NCBI GenBank assembly: GCA_025594325.1
Contig: JANHCV010000011.1
Coordinates: 248,001-312,000, forward strand
Direction: 5' to 3'
DNA from: Blastocladiella emersonii ATCC 22665
Lineage: Eukaryota; Blastocladiomycota; Blastocladiomycetes; Blastocladiales; Blastocladiaceae
DNA: 64,000 bases
How positions within the stretch are numbered: position 1 is the first letter of the stretch; each line of letters begins with the position of its first letter. Below the pieces are notes generated by a model that did not search any database, had not been told where the DNA came from, and saw only the letters and a list, made by a program, of their open reading frames with translations. This document shows, piece after piece, positions 41,837-52,100 of the stretch. The translations under genes were made by a program, and so were the position numbers.

Positions 41837-43096
41837 ATGAAAACGAACACTAGAGAACCCGAAACCCGCCGAAACTACGGCGCCGCGGCGCTCGCCGACT
41901 ACATCGAGACGAAGCGCCTGCGCGCGCAAGTCACCCACGCTCAGACGCTCGCCGACCAGCTCGCCTCCGACTTACGGGCGCGCGACCGCACCATCGTCGA
42001 CCTGCAGTCGCGCCTCCGCTCTCTAATCCTGACCAACTTCTGCGAGCTGTCGGACGCCGACCTCGCGGTCCCCTCGGACCTGTTCCCCGAGGCCGACGCG
42101 TCGGGCCTGTACTCGCTCAAGCGCGAGCAGCTCGTCCACCTGCTGCTCAGGAAAGAGGTCGTCGTCCGCGGCCTCGTGCGCCGGCTCTGGGCGACCAAGC
42201 GCGAGCGCGACGCCGCCTTGCTCGACGCCCACCGCGCGTGGGCCATCCGCGACCCCGCTGCTCCGCCGCCGCCCGTCCGCGCCTTCGACGCGGGAATCAA
42301 GCAGTGGGGCTTCCACGACCGCTCGCCCGCCGGGGTCGAACGTGCCGACGACCGCATATCGGCCGCTGTCCGCGACGCCGGCACCCCGCACCCGAAGGCG
42401 TCCCGCGCACACCCGGCCCTCGCACACGACCCCGTCGCGCCGCGCCGACACCGGCTCGACCGCGATGCCGCGCGGCGGGACGCGAAGCGCAAGGTCGGGG
42501 TGACGGCGGCCCGGCTCGACGCGTGGCTCGCGGACCCCGTCGCGCCAACGGAGGAGGGGATGCCGCCGCAGCCGCGGCTCGTGCGCGGCCACGTCGATCC
42601 GCACCGCGCGCGCGAGGAGATGGAGGAAGAGGAGGATGATGGATTCGTATACAACGTTTCGGACGATGAAGACGACGTCGCGCCGCAGTCGCCGGCCCGC
42701 GCCCAAGCGCGCGAGATGGTCGCCGCGACGCTCGCGGGGGTCGCGGGCCGTACACCGAGATCGCCGGTTCTCCCACCAGCCGAGCAAGACGCGGGCGTCA
42801 ACGACGACTTTTTCCTTCCCGACCCCGCTCTCGCCTCGAAACCCGCCCCGCCGGCGCCGCGCGTCGAAGTTGCGGTCCCCGTGCCGCCGCGCTCGCTCAA
42901 GAAGATGCGCGAGTCGCTCGCCGCGACACTCGCCGACCGCGCGGCCCTGGCGGACGCGCTGGCGGCGGCGCAGGCGCGCGAGGTGGAGCGGGGCAAGAAG
43001 CACGCGGCCGAGGTGCGCGACCTCCGCGCGACGGTCGCGCGGATGCAGGCGTACTTTGACGGGCCGCGCGACCGGCCGAAGCAGCAGGAGCGGTGA
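41837..43096 (+). CDS. Coiled-coil protein of unknown function
   Basis: This single-exon gene encodes 419 residues from the ATG at 41837. The N-terminal ~130 residues form a heptad-rich helix (ETKRLRAQVTHAQTLADQLA and LRARDRTIVDLQSRLRSLI) followed by KREQLVHLLLRKEVVVRGLV. The middle is Arg/Pro/Ala-rich with an acidic patch (EEMEEEEDDGFVYNVSDDED). A second coiled coil closes the protein (DALAAAQAREVERGKKHAAE). There is no membrane helix or signal. It could be a centrosome/basal-body or cytoskeletal linker protein, but the family is not recognised. It converges on the RBBP5 gene with 59 bp between stops. Confidence 0.65.
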   Translation: MKTNTREPETRRNYGAAALADYIETKRLRAQVTHAQTLADQLASDLRARDRTIVDLQSRLRSLILTNFCELSDADLAVPSDLFPEADASGLYSLKREQLVHLLLRKEVVVRGLVRRLWATKRERDAALLDAHRAWAIRDPAAPPPPVRAFDAGIKQWGFHDRSPAGVERADDRISAAVRDAGTPHPKASRAHPALAHDPVAPRRHRLDRDAARRDAKRKVGVTAARLDAWLADPVAPTEEGMPPQPRLVRGHVDPHRAREEMEEEEDDGFVYNVSDDEDDVAPQSPARAQAREMVAATLAGVAGRTPRSPVLPPAEQDAGVNDDFFLPDPALASKPAPPAPRVEVAVPVPPRSLKKMRESLAATLADRAALADALAAAQAREVERGKKHAAEVRDLRATVARMQAYFDGPRDRPKQQER

Positions 43097-43155
43097 GTAG
43101 AGTGAATAGACTGTGTCTGATTGCAAATCGATCCAAAAAGGTGGGCGGGACTCGT

Positions 43156-44738
43156 TCAGTCGTCGCGCTTGCGCTTCCCGCGGCTTCCGGCCTCGTCGCG
43201 CTGGACGCGGACGAGCGAGGCCGCGCTCTGCCCCGCGTTGAACAGTTCCGGGAGCGGATCCTCGAGCGGGACCGTCAGGACCCAGGACTCGTCGAGGTCC
43301 GCGTCCGGGTTCGCGCGCAGGGCGGGTGGCGCGGCGAGCGGCATAGCGGACGCGGCGGGCGTGAGGAGGTCGAGGACGGGGGTCTCGGCGGGCGGCACGT
43401 TGGGCCGGCGGCGCGCGAACCCCGTGGCGAGCCCCGCGGGCGCACCCGTCCCGCTGGCGGCGGTCGGCGACAGCAGCGAGGCCTCGTCGATGATGTCGAA
43501 CTCGTCCTCGCGCTCCTCGTACTCGATGTTGTCGTCGAGCTCCTTGAAGTCGGGGGCGAACGCCGACCACTTGTCCTTGGGCGTCGAGCTCCACACGTAC
43601 AGCGTGCCGTGCTGCGACACGGTCACGCACAGCGGGAGGACCGGGTGCCACTACGTTACGGGAGTATTAGTTAGGCTCTTCACGGAGAGGAGCGCAACGG
43701 ACGTACGGCGAGAGAGACTAGCGACTCGGTCGGCCCCTCAATCAGCTTGACGAGAGTGCCCGTCGCGCGGCTCCACAGGCACATGGCGTGGGACCGGCCG
43801 GTCCCGCCCACGACAAACCGCTCGCTCGCGCCGCCGGTCCACGCGGCGCCGATCCACGAGTGGCGGTTGACGAGGTCCTGCAGCTTGAGCACGGGGATGC
43901 ACTCGAAGTGGACCTCGTCGGCAACGGCCGCCGCCGCAGCCTCGGCCTCGCCCGCGGGCACGTACGGCAGCATATAGGTGCGGATGGTCTTGTCAGCGAC
44001 GGTGATGGCGAGGTGCTGGCCCGACCGCGACGGCGCAAACTCGCGGACCGCGGTCCCCGCCAGCTTGTCGGAGAAGACGACGCGCGGGACCGGGTCTGCG
44101 GCCGACGGCGCGGTCGCCACGGACCACATGCCCTTGGACGTGCCGGCGAAAATGAACCGGCCGAGCGGGTCCCACGTCGCGATCACGTCGAGCCCGTCGA
44201 ACCCGGCGGCCGCGGGGACGTGCTCGGGCGGGACGACCGAGGGGAGCGGGGTCACGGCGCCCGAGTCGGCGTGCAGCAGCACGGGCGCCGACTTGGCGAG
44301 GCTCACGAGGACCAGCGACCGCAGGTACGGGTGGAAGGCGACGTGGGTGACGGGCGACCCGAACGTGTGGTCGTGAACCGGCAAACCCGTGGCCACGTCC
44401 CACACGATGCAGCGCCAGTCGAGCGCACCCGAGGCCAGGTACCGGCCCGAGCGCGACCACGACACGGACGACACGGCGGCGGCGTGGCCGTGCAGCGTCC
44501 GCAGCACCGCCATGGTGTCCACGTCCCACACCTGCACGGCGCCCGTCGAGCACGCGCACGCCAGGTGGTTCCCGCGCCGGCTGAACCGCACGCTCGTCAC
44601 GGACGTGTCGTTGACCGTCTGGTCGATCTGCGCCGGGTACGGGTCGAGCCACGACTCTGTTCCCGGAAGAGTGCGTCAGTCGTCGATCCGCGGTCCGGTC
44701 CATGGCGGGCGGAATGCACCAAGTAGCGGGATGTTCAT
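43156..44738 (-). CDS. RBBP5: RBBP5 / Swd1, WD40 subunit of the COMPASS (Set1/MLL) complex
   Basis: Exons 44738-44720, 44656-43707 and 43650-43156 give 487 residues. The 19-nt first exon plus splice gives MNIPLLESWLDPYPAQ, matching the family start MNLELLESF. WD blades include ACACSTGAVQVWDVDTM, SWSRSGRYLASGALDW and VLKLQDLVNRHSWIGAAWTG. The diagnostic post-propeller segment WSAFAPDFKELDDNIEYEER is present; in RBBP5 this acidic activation segment contacts Ash2L and the SET domain. The complex methylates histone H3 Lys4. The C-terminal tail is shorter than in animals and ends in a basic RGKRKRDD. Intron 1 has a weak GTGCAT donor but the phase and homology support it. Confidence 0.93.
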
Positions 44739-44872
44739 TGCAGCGGCGAGGGGGTGACGAGGAGCAAGGGAAGCCGCCGTCGCGCGCTCATCTCCTCAAA
44801 ACCGCACTGCGTGACGGGGCGCGCCGCGTGCTTCCTCCCTCTCTCCCCGTAGCCCACAAGCGATGCACTCGA

Positions 44873-46944
44873 ATGAACTCGCGCCATAGCGTAGCACCTG
44901 CACCGGCGTCCATCGCGTCGACGGCGCCGTCGAGCCGGCGGTCCGCGCGCACCGCCGCGTCGTCGTCACCGTCGTCGCGTGGGAGCGCCGTGCCCCCTCG
45001 CGACGGGCCCCTCCTGCCGCCGCCGTCCTCGGCAAGCGACTGGGACCTCGCATCCTCGGCGAGCGCGCACCACCGCATGTACCACGGCGGCGGCGGCGGC
45101 AGCCCGCGCAGCAGTGTCCGGAGCGGGTCCACGCGGCCGCGCCACGGTCACGGCGGGGTTGACCCCAACACCACCACGACCTCGTCGATCGCGTCGGCAG
45201 GCGCCGCGTCGCTCCTCGACGCTCTCGGCGCGCTCGAAGATCTCTCGCTTGACCTCAAGGTGCGTGCACCCCCGCTCCTCCGGGCCACCGCCGCTCGCTC
45301 ACGCCGCGCCGCCCGCAGTAGACGCGCAACGAGTCGCTCGACGTCCGCAACCGCGACCTCGCACACCAAGCGCGCGCCCTGGCGCAGCTCGAACACTCGT
45401 TAGCGCGCCGCGCCGCCGAACTCGACGCCCGCTCCGCAACTCTGGACGCGCGGGACCTCGACCTCGCCGACCGCGAGGACGCCCTCGCTCGCCGGCTCGC
45501 TGACTACGACGCGATGCTCGCCGCGCACGCCAAGTCGCTCGACGACGCCGATGCCGCGGCGTCGGGCACCGCGGCCCGTGTCGCGTCCCTCGAGGCGTAC
45601 GCGGCCGAACTCCAGGCGGCGCTGAGATCCGCTGCGAGGAATAATAAGCGCCTGCAGGTCTCGGTCCGCGAGCTCACGGGAGCGGCAAGAGCGATGCGCG
45701 ACGAGGTGGGCCAGCGCGACGCCGTCGTTGCCGAGCAGGCGGCGAGGGTGGACGCGCTCACGCGCGACTTGCGGCAGACCAAGACGCACCTGCGCACGCT
45801 CAAGCTCCAACAGCGTCCGGCAGCAGCGACAGCAGCGGACCCGGCACCCGACGCGGCGCGCACCGCGGTCCACCTGCGCGCCCAGATCGCGTCGCTGTCG
45901 ACCGATCTCGCCCAGGCCGACGTGCGCGCGCACCACCTCGAGTCGCAGCTCCTCGCCGTCGCCCGCACCCGCGACGTCGAGCGCGCGCACTTTGACACCG
46001 AGCGGTCGGCGCTGGTCGCGTTCGCCGAGGACCTCCTCGCCGTCCTCGCCGCCACACCCGCGACCCTCGCCGAGTCGGGCGTGCCGCCCGTTGGCGCTCT
46101 CCTCGAACGCGTCGCCGAGCACTACCCCGCGCACGTCCCCGCTCTCCTCGCCGCCCTCGCCGAAAGGCGGATCGGGATCCCGGACCCGTGGCGCGCCGTT
46201 GCCGTCCGCTGGATGCACGATGCCAAGCCCGGCAGCACCGCGGCCGTCCACGCCGCAGTGTGTCTCCTCGCTGACGGGCCGCGGCCACAGCGCGAGGATG
46301 ACCCGTACGCCGCGAGCGCGCGCGACGCACTCGCCGCCCTCGCCGTCGCGTCCGACACCCACCCGTCGCGCGTCCTCGCCGCGTGTCCCGCCCCGCTCCT
46401 CGCGCCGTGGCTCGCCGACCCCGGCTTCGCCGCGCCCGCGTCGTTTGTTCTCATCAACCTCGCGACCCACGACGCGGGGCGGTTTCTGGCGCACCTCGCC
46501 GTCGCGGAACCTCCATCCGCAACATCCTGCGCCCTCGACGACGCATCCGCCCTCGTCCTCGCGCGCCTCGCCGACGCCGGGATCGCGTACATCAGCCCCG
46601 ACTCGGCGTCCGCGTCCGCCGACCTGGTCCCGGCGCTCGCCGCAGACTTTGACCCGGCCCCCGCCGAGACGTGTGCCGCGGCGATCCGGCACCTCGCTGC
46701 GCACGACTCGCGGTGGCTCCGCGACCGTATGCCCCGCACGCTGCACCAGGCGCGACACGCGCTCGCGCTGTGCGGCGTCGCGGCGGTCAAGTGTCCGCCC
46801 GAGCCGTGGACGGGGCATGCGGGGCTCGCGGTCGTTGTGGATCATCTTTTGGGGATTGCGGCGATCGCGGTGGGTGAGGAGGGGGAGGGCGTCAGGATTC
46901 TTGACCCCGAGGTCGCGGGGGCGTTGTTCCATGCGGACGCCTAG
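44873..46944 (+). CDS. Coiled-coil plus helical-repeat protein, unknown function
   Basis: Exons 44873-45259 and 45322-46944 give 669 residues. The N-terminal ~125 residues are Ser/Gly/Thr-rich and disordered. A long coiled coil follows (from SLDLKTRNESLDVRNRDLAH through VDALTRDLRQTKTHLRTLKL). The last ~330 residues are Ala/Leu-rich helices in an Armadillo- or HEAT-like rhythm (LAVLAATPATLAESG, VLINLATHDAGRFLAHLAV, AIRHLAAHDSRWLRD). The architecture resembles centrosomal/basal-body coiled-coil proteins, which would fit a zoospore, but no family is identified. The intron starts GTGCGT and ends CAGTAG. Confidence 0.65.
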
Positions 46945-47005
46945 ACGGCGGCGTTGGGAGTTTGAGATGTGGGAGACTACGTTCTTTGTGTGTGTCTATA
47001 CTCTT

Positions 47006-48754
47006 TCATGGCGACCGGAGACACTGCAGCACCATCGTCCCCTCCTCGCCGACGGCCGCGACGAGACAGAACCGCGCGTCCTCGGCCTCAAACGTCTCGA
47101 CGGCCGCCATCCGCGCGGGCTCCGGCACCTTGACCGCCTTGATCCCGTCCTGGCTCGGGTTGAACTGGACGCGCGGCGCCATGACCCGTTCCATCCGGTC
47201 GCGCATCGCCCTTGGCCACGTCCGGCCCGTGTCCGCGAGCGATACGGGCGTCTCGGCGTCGACCGCCGCGACCCGCGCGCGCACGCGGCGGAGTACCTTG
47301 CACAGGTCCCACACGCCGACGCGCCCGTCGCCCGTCCCGCACGCGACGAGGCCGGATGGAGAGGGAGAGGCGAACTTGAAGAACCACAGGCTGTGCTTCG
47401 GGTACGTCAGGACGGCTAGGATGGGCACGCGCGGGCCGCGTTCCTACACTCTCGCGTGTCAGCCATGTCGACGCAGAGTACGCCGAGGACGTACGGGAAC
47501 ATTCGCATCCAGCCCCTCCAACGACGACGACCCGGCGTCCTCCGCATCCCCGTCCGCGGGCCGCCACAGCACGAGCTCGCCGTCAATCGACTTGGACAGC
47601 ACCGCGTCGCCGCCGACGTGCGCGACGCAGTCGACAAAGTTGGCGTGCGGCCACTGCGTCGTTGCGGCCGCGTGGTGCAGCTGGATCGGCGCCGCGGGGC
47701 GCGACGCGGCGAGGTGGTCGAGCTCGGCGTCCGTCGGTAGCGACCACACGCGCGCCGAGTTGTCGGCGCCGCCGGACACGATGCGCGGGAGGGTTGGGTG
47801 CCACGACTACAACTGGCGGTGTTAGTTTGGTGTGAGTTGGACGTGTGGCCGAGCGTACCAGCGACAGCACGCCCTGGCGGTGTCCGCCGATACCGCCGAG
47901 AACCATGAGGTGCGAGCCCGTTGCGAGATCGACGACGCGCACTGCGCAGTCTTTGCCCGCGACCGCCGCGAGGTGCCATCGGCGCGGGTGGATCTGGATC
48001 TCGTTGATCTCCTACACACATAGCTCTATCAGTGCCAATCCCGCAAAGCAACGACTTGGTCCCGTACGCCAGTGAACCCGCGCACCGTCGCGACGCACTT
48101 GCGCTGGGCCACGTTGAGAACCTGCAGCTGCGCGTTCTGCCCGCCGACGCAGCACAGGAGCTGGCCTGGACGGCCGAGCGCGGTGGCGGGGAGATCGGCC
48201 GGGGTCAGCGTGAAGGCGAGCGTGAAGAAGTGGTCGGGCGGCGCGCGGGTCGGTGTGACGATGGCGGCGTCGTCCTCGTCGCTCTCGCTCTCGCTCTCAG
48301 ACTCTGACAACTCGGGCTCAGGCTCCTCCTGTTCCGACTCGGACTCCGAGCTGAACGAGGACGGCTCGGACGACGACACGTTGCCCAGCCGGCTGCTCCT
48401 TCTGCGCTTGAACGGCGGCGGGTTGATCGGTGCGCGGGGTGGTCGGCGCTTGCGCGGCGCAGCAGTGTTCGACCGCGTCGCCGTCACCGAGCTCCACAGC
48501 GCGATCGGCTTGACGGTGATCCCCTTGCCCGGCTTCCCCGTCGGCGGCACGGCCAGCGTCACCTCGTACACCCACACGCCCGTGCCGGCGACGCCGACGG
48601 CGATCCGGTCGGGCGCCGTCGGCCACAGCGCGAGCCCGTACAGCACGTCGCGGCTCAGCTACCGTCAAGAGTCAGCCGTGGCCTCGGTGGAGCTGATAGA
48701 GGGAGAGCGGCGCACTCGCTGGACATGTTGCAAGAAGTCTTCATTCGCTTTCAT
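47006..48754 (-). CDS. EED: EED / ESC, WD40 subunit of Polycomb repressive complex 2
   Basis: Exons 48754-48716, 48658-48068, 48011-47859, 47806-47482 and 47415-47006 give 505 residues. Family blocks are clear: EINEIQIHPRRWHLAAVAGK, GGIGGHRQGVLSLSWHP (EED: GGVEGHRDEVLS), ANFVDCVAHVGGDAVLSKSI (EED: YVDCVRWLGDLILSKS), and LWFFKFASPS (EED: IWYMRFSMD). EED binds methylated H3K27 and activates the EZH2 methyltransferase. A Ser/Glu/Lys-rich insert of about 80 residues (about 72-153) sits in the first blade. The fourth intron (donor GTACTC, end CTAG) is the least certain junction; a GTACGT donor lies nearby but breaks the frame. Its neighbour RBBP5 belongs to the opposing COMPASS system. Confidence 0.88.
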
Positions 48755-49109
48755 CGAGTCTCGTCGCGGCACGGGGTGCGTCGCGGAGCAGCGGCGCCGA
48801 TCCTTGCCTCGCCTGACGTCTCGCACCCCAGCGACTCCCCTCGACCGGACCCGAGGACTCCTCGAGGGACGGCCGCGGAGGTCGCGGTGGCGGCGCAGCA
48901 AGGCGAGCGAGCGATGGCAAGCTTATGTCTCCGCGTGGAGACAGCGACGCGTTCAACGGGCCACGTGGCGGGCGCGACGCGTCTCGCAGGCGGGCGCGCT
49001 CCGCCATCGCCGCTTCCTCTCTCTCTCTATCCGCTCCACATTGATTGTGCCACGAAATCATCCTCCCCGCCTGACTGAATGGAACCCTAAGCACACACGC
49101 ACCTACACC
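48755..49109. promoter_or_regulatory. Divergent promoter region, EED / adenylyl cyclase
   Basis: This 355-bp spacer lies between outward-facing ATGs. A CT-rich run (about 49005-49035) precedes the cyclase start, whose context is CACCATGG. No TATA box or other known element was recognised. Confidence 0.4.
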
Positions 49110-52100
49110 ATGGCGGGAACCAACCTCGGGCTCGACCCGCTCCCGCAGTTCGTGACGGGCGGCGACTCGGTGCTCACGTCGTTCGTGACGACGCCCGCGA
49201 GCGGGCTCGGCACGGCCTCTTCGACGGCGCCGCGCGGCCGCGCCGGGTCCAACGGGATCGGGTTCCTGGCCAACTCGGCCAACATCGCGAGCGGGCTCGC
49301 CGCTGGCACGCGACGGGGGAGCATCCTGTCGAGCCGCGCCAACGGACCCACCGCCTTCGAGAAGCTCGTCCCCAACTTTGTCAGCAAGCACGTCCGCGAG
49401 TACGTCGACGACCAGCTCAAGCGCATCAGCGAGGGCAAGGCGCTCGGCGCCAGCGGGGCCACCGCCGTCACGTCTACGGCGGCTGCGGCTACCGCGCACC
49501 TCGCGGGATCCGCCAAGGTCGTCGCGGTGCCCGCTATCGACATCAGCGTCATGTCCGCGCTACCGAAAAGCGGGACGGCCGAGCTCGCGCCGTGGCTCGA
49601 CAGCGAGCCGGCCTCGCCGTTCGACAAGTCGCTCGGGCTCAGCTTGACCCGGTCCTCGTCCATTGTCACGCCGCTCGAGGACAGCTTGTCGGCCGACAAG
49701 CGGCCGTCGTTTCCGACGAGCGGACTCACGCTCACCAACTCGGACGGGACCACCAAGTCGGCGCGCGGGCGCAAGAGCTCGAACCGAAGTACGTTTCCGC
49801 TCTCTTACCGCTCGACTGAGTGCTGACTCTGCGACGTGTAGAGGAGAAGAAGACGGCCATCGACATGAGCGAGATCGTGCGCAACCTGCAGCCCGTGGCC
49901 ATCGAGGGGTGGGCCGCCGTCGTCATGTGCGACGTCAGCGGGTACTCGTCACTCACCAGCTACCTCGCCGACCGCGGGCCCGACGGCGCCGAGATTATGA
50001 GCAAGATCATGAAGGGGTACCTCGACAAGGTCCCCTTTTCTGACCCTCATCTCGCACGCGACGAAGCACACTGACACATAAGCTCGCGTAGATCATCCAA
50101 ATCATCTCGCTGCACGGCGGCGACATCGTCAAGTTCGTCGGCGACGCTGTCATCTTCTACTGGAAGTACACGGAGCCGTCGGCGTCGTGGCTCAAGTTCG
50201 CCGAGACGCGGATCCGCGACGACCACCCGGACTGGCCCAAGGAGAAGATCGCCGAGTGGGTCGACCGCGCCAAGGCGCAGCGCCAGGGCTCGCCCGTCGT
50301 CAAGGCCGCCGAGTGCTGCCTCGACCTGCTCAACAAGCTCAAGAACTACCGCGTCAAGATCCCGCCGCTGCCCACGGACCCGCGCGGCGAGTCGGTCGAG
50401 CGCGAGCTCAAGATCCACCTCGGGATCGGCGCCGGCAAGATCTACGACGTGCACGTCGGCGGCAACCCGGGCCGCTGGGAACACTTTGTCGTGGGCGACG
50501 CCATGGAGCAGCTCGCCACGGTGCTCGACCTCGCCAAGCCCGGCCAGGTCGCGCTGTCGAAGAAGGCGTTCGAGTGGTTCAAGCACTGCGTGGTGCTCGG
50601 CCGCGTCAACCTCGAGTCGTACGACACGAAAAAGTGCTACATCCTGAACGGGCTCGACAAGACGGCCATCAACCTGATCCTGCCCGAGAACGAGGGCGAC
50701 GACGGCGACGACTTCATGGCGCTGTGGGACATCCAGCTCGGCGACCCGACCACCTCGGGCAACATCGAGCTGTACCGCCAGTACATCAACCAGTCGGCGC
50801 TCTTCAAGCTCGAGAGCGACATCCAGAGCGCCAGCCCGTTCCAGCTCAACCAGGGCGTCAACCACCTCATGTCCCTCAACGAGCTGCGCCAGGTCACCAC
50901 CGTCTTCATCAAGATCGGCAGTCTCTCGTTCGCCCCCGTCGAGGCCGTCGAGGAGGCCATCAAGGAGCAAGAGGCCTACATCTCCGAGCAGCACGCCAAC
51001 ATTTTGACGCTTGAGCGCGAGGTCGCCGCCCTCGAGTCCGAGCTCCAGGCCAAGGGCAGCCAGGAATCCGCCGCCGTCACCGCCGACGCGGCCACGCCGA
51101 CCGCCAACGAACCCTCGCCGACTACCCCGACCCCCGCGTCCGTGGCCGCGGGCAACCGCCGCAAACTCCTCACGGACCGGCAGGCGACGCTGCAGGAGGC
51201 GCGCACCGCCGTCGGATCGTCGCAGGCGGTGCTCGGCACGCTCAAGGTCGACCACGGCGTGGCCCTGCGCGAGGCGCTCGCGCGGTGCCAGGCCGCCATG
51301 ACGTCGGTCCAGGTCGCGCTGAAAAAGTACGAGGGCATCCTGCGTCAGTTCCACGTCGACGACAAGGGCGCCGTGATCCTCGCGTTTTTCGGGCTCCCGC
51401 CGCTCGCGCACAAGAACGACGCGACGCTCGGCGTCCAGGCCGCCATGATGATCTGCGAGGAGCTCAAGCGCCACTTTGAGGTGTTCTCGATCGGGTTGAC
51501 CACGGGTGTTGTCTCGATTGGTGGTGTCGGTAATTCGCTACGCACCGAGTACGCGCTGGTACGAACTTGGTCTCGCAGGGTCGTCGGCGGAGGCTGACAC
51601 GCGTCAGTTGTAGATGGGCGACTCGATCAACATGGCCGCGCGCCTGATGAGTCTCCCGGACGCGAAGCGCAACGTGGTGTGCGACGAGCGCACCTACAGC
51701 CTGTGCACGACGTCGTTCGAGTTCGAGGAGCTCGGCCAGGCCGTCGTCAAGGGCAAGGCCATGCCCATCAACATCTACCAGCCCGTGCAGCTCAAGGCCG
51801 TCGAGAAGCGCGAGGTCGACCGGTCGCCCACCTCGTCCATGATCGGCCGCGTCCGCGAGCAGCAGGCCGTCCACGATATCTTTGAGCGCCACGGCCGCGG
51901 CGGCGCCAGCAACTGCTCGATCCTTGTCGAGGGCGAGGGCGGACAGGGCGTCAGCACGTTCGGCGGGTTCGTACGGGATACGGCCGAGACGGCTGACTAC
52001 GCCATCTGGTACGCGCTCCGTTCGTTCTACCCGCGAAGCACCGCGGCCTGACACCGAACCCAATGTCTAGCATCGGCGCGTGCGTCGAGTCCGAGAAATC

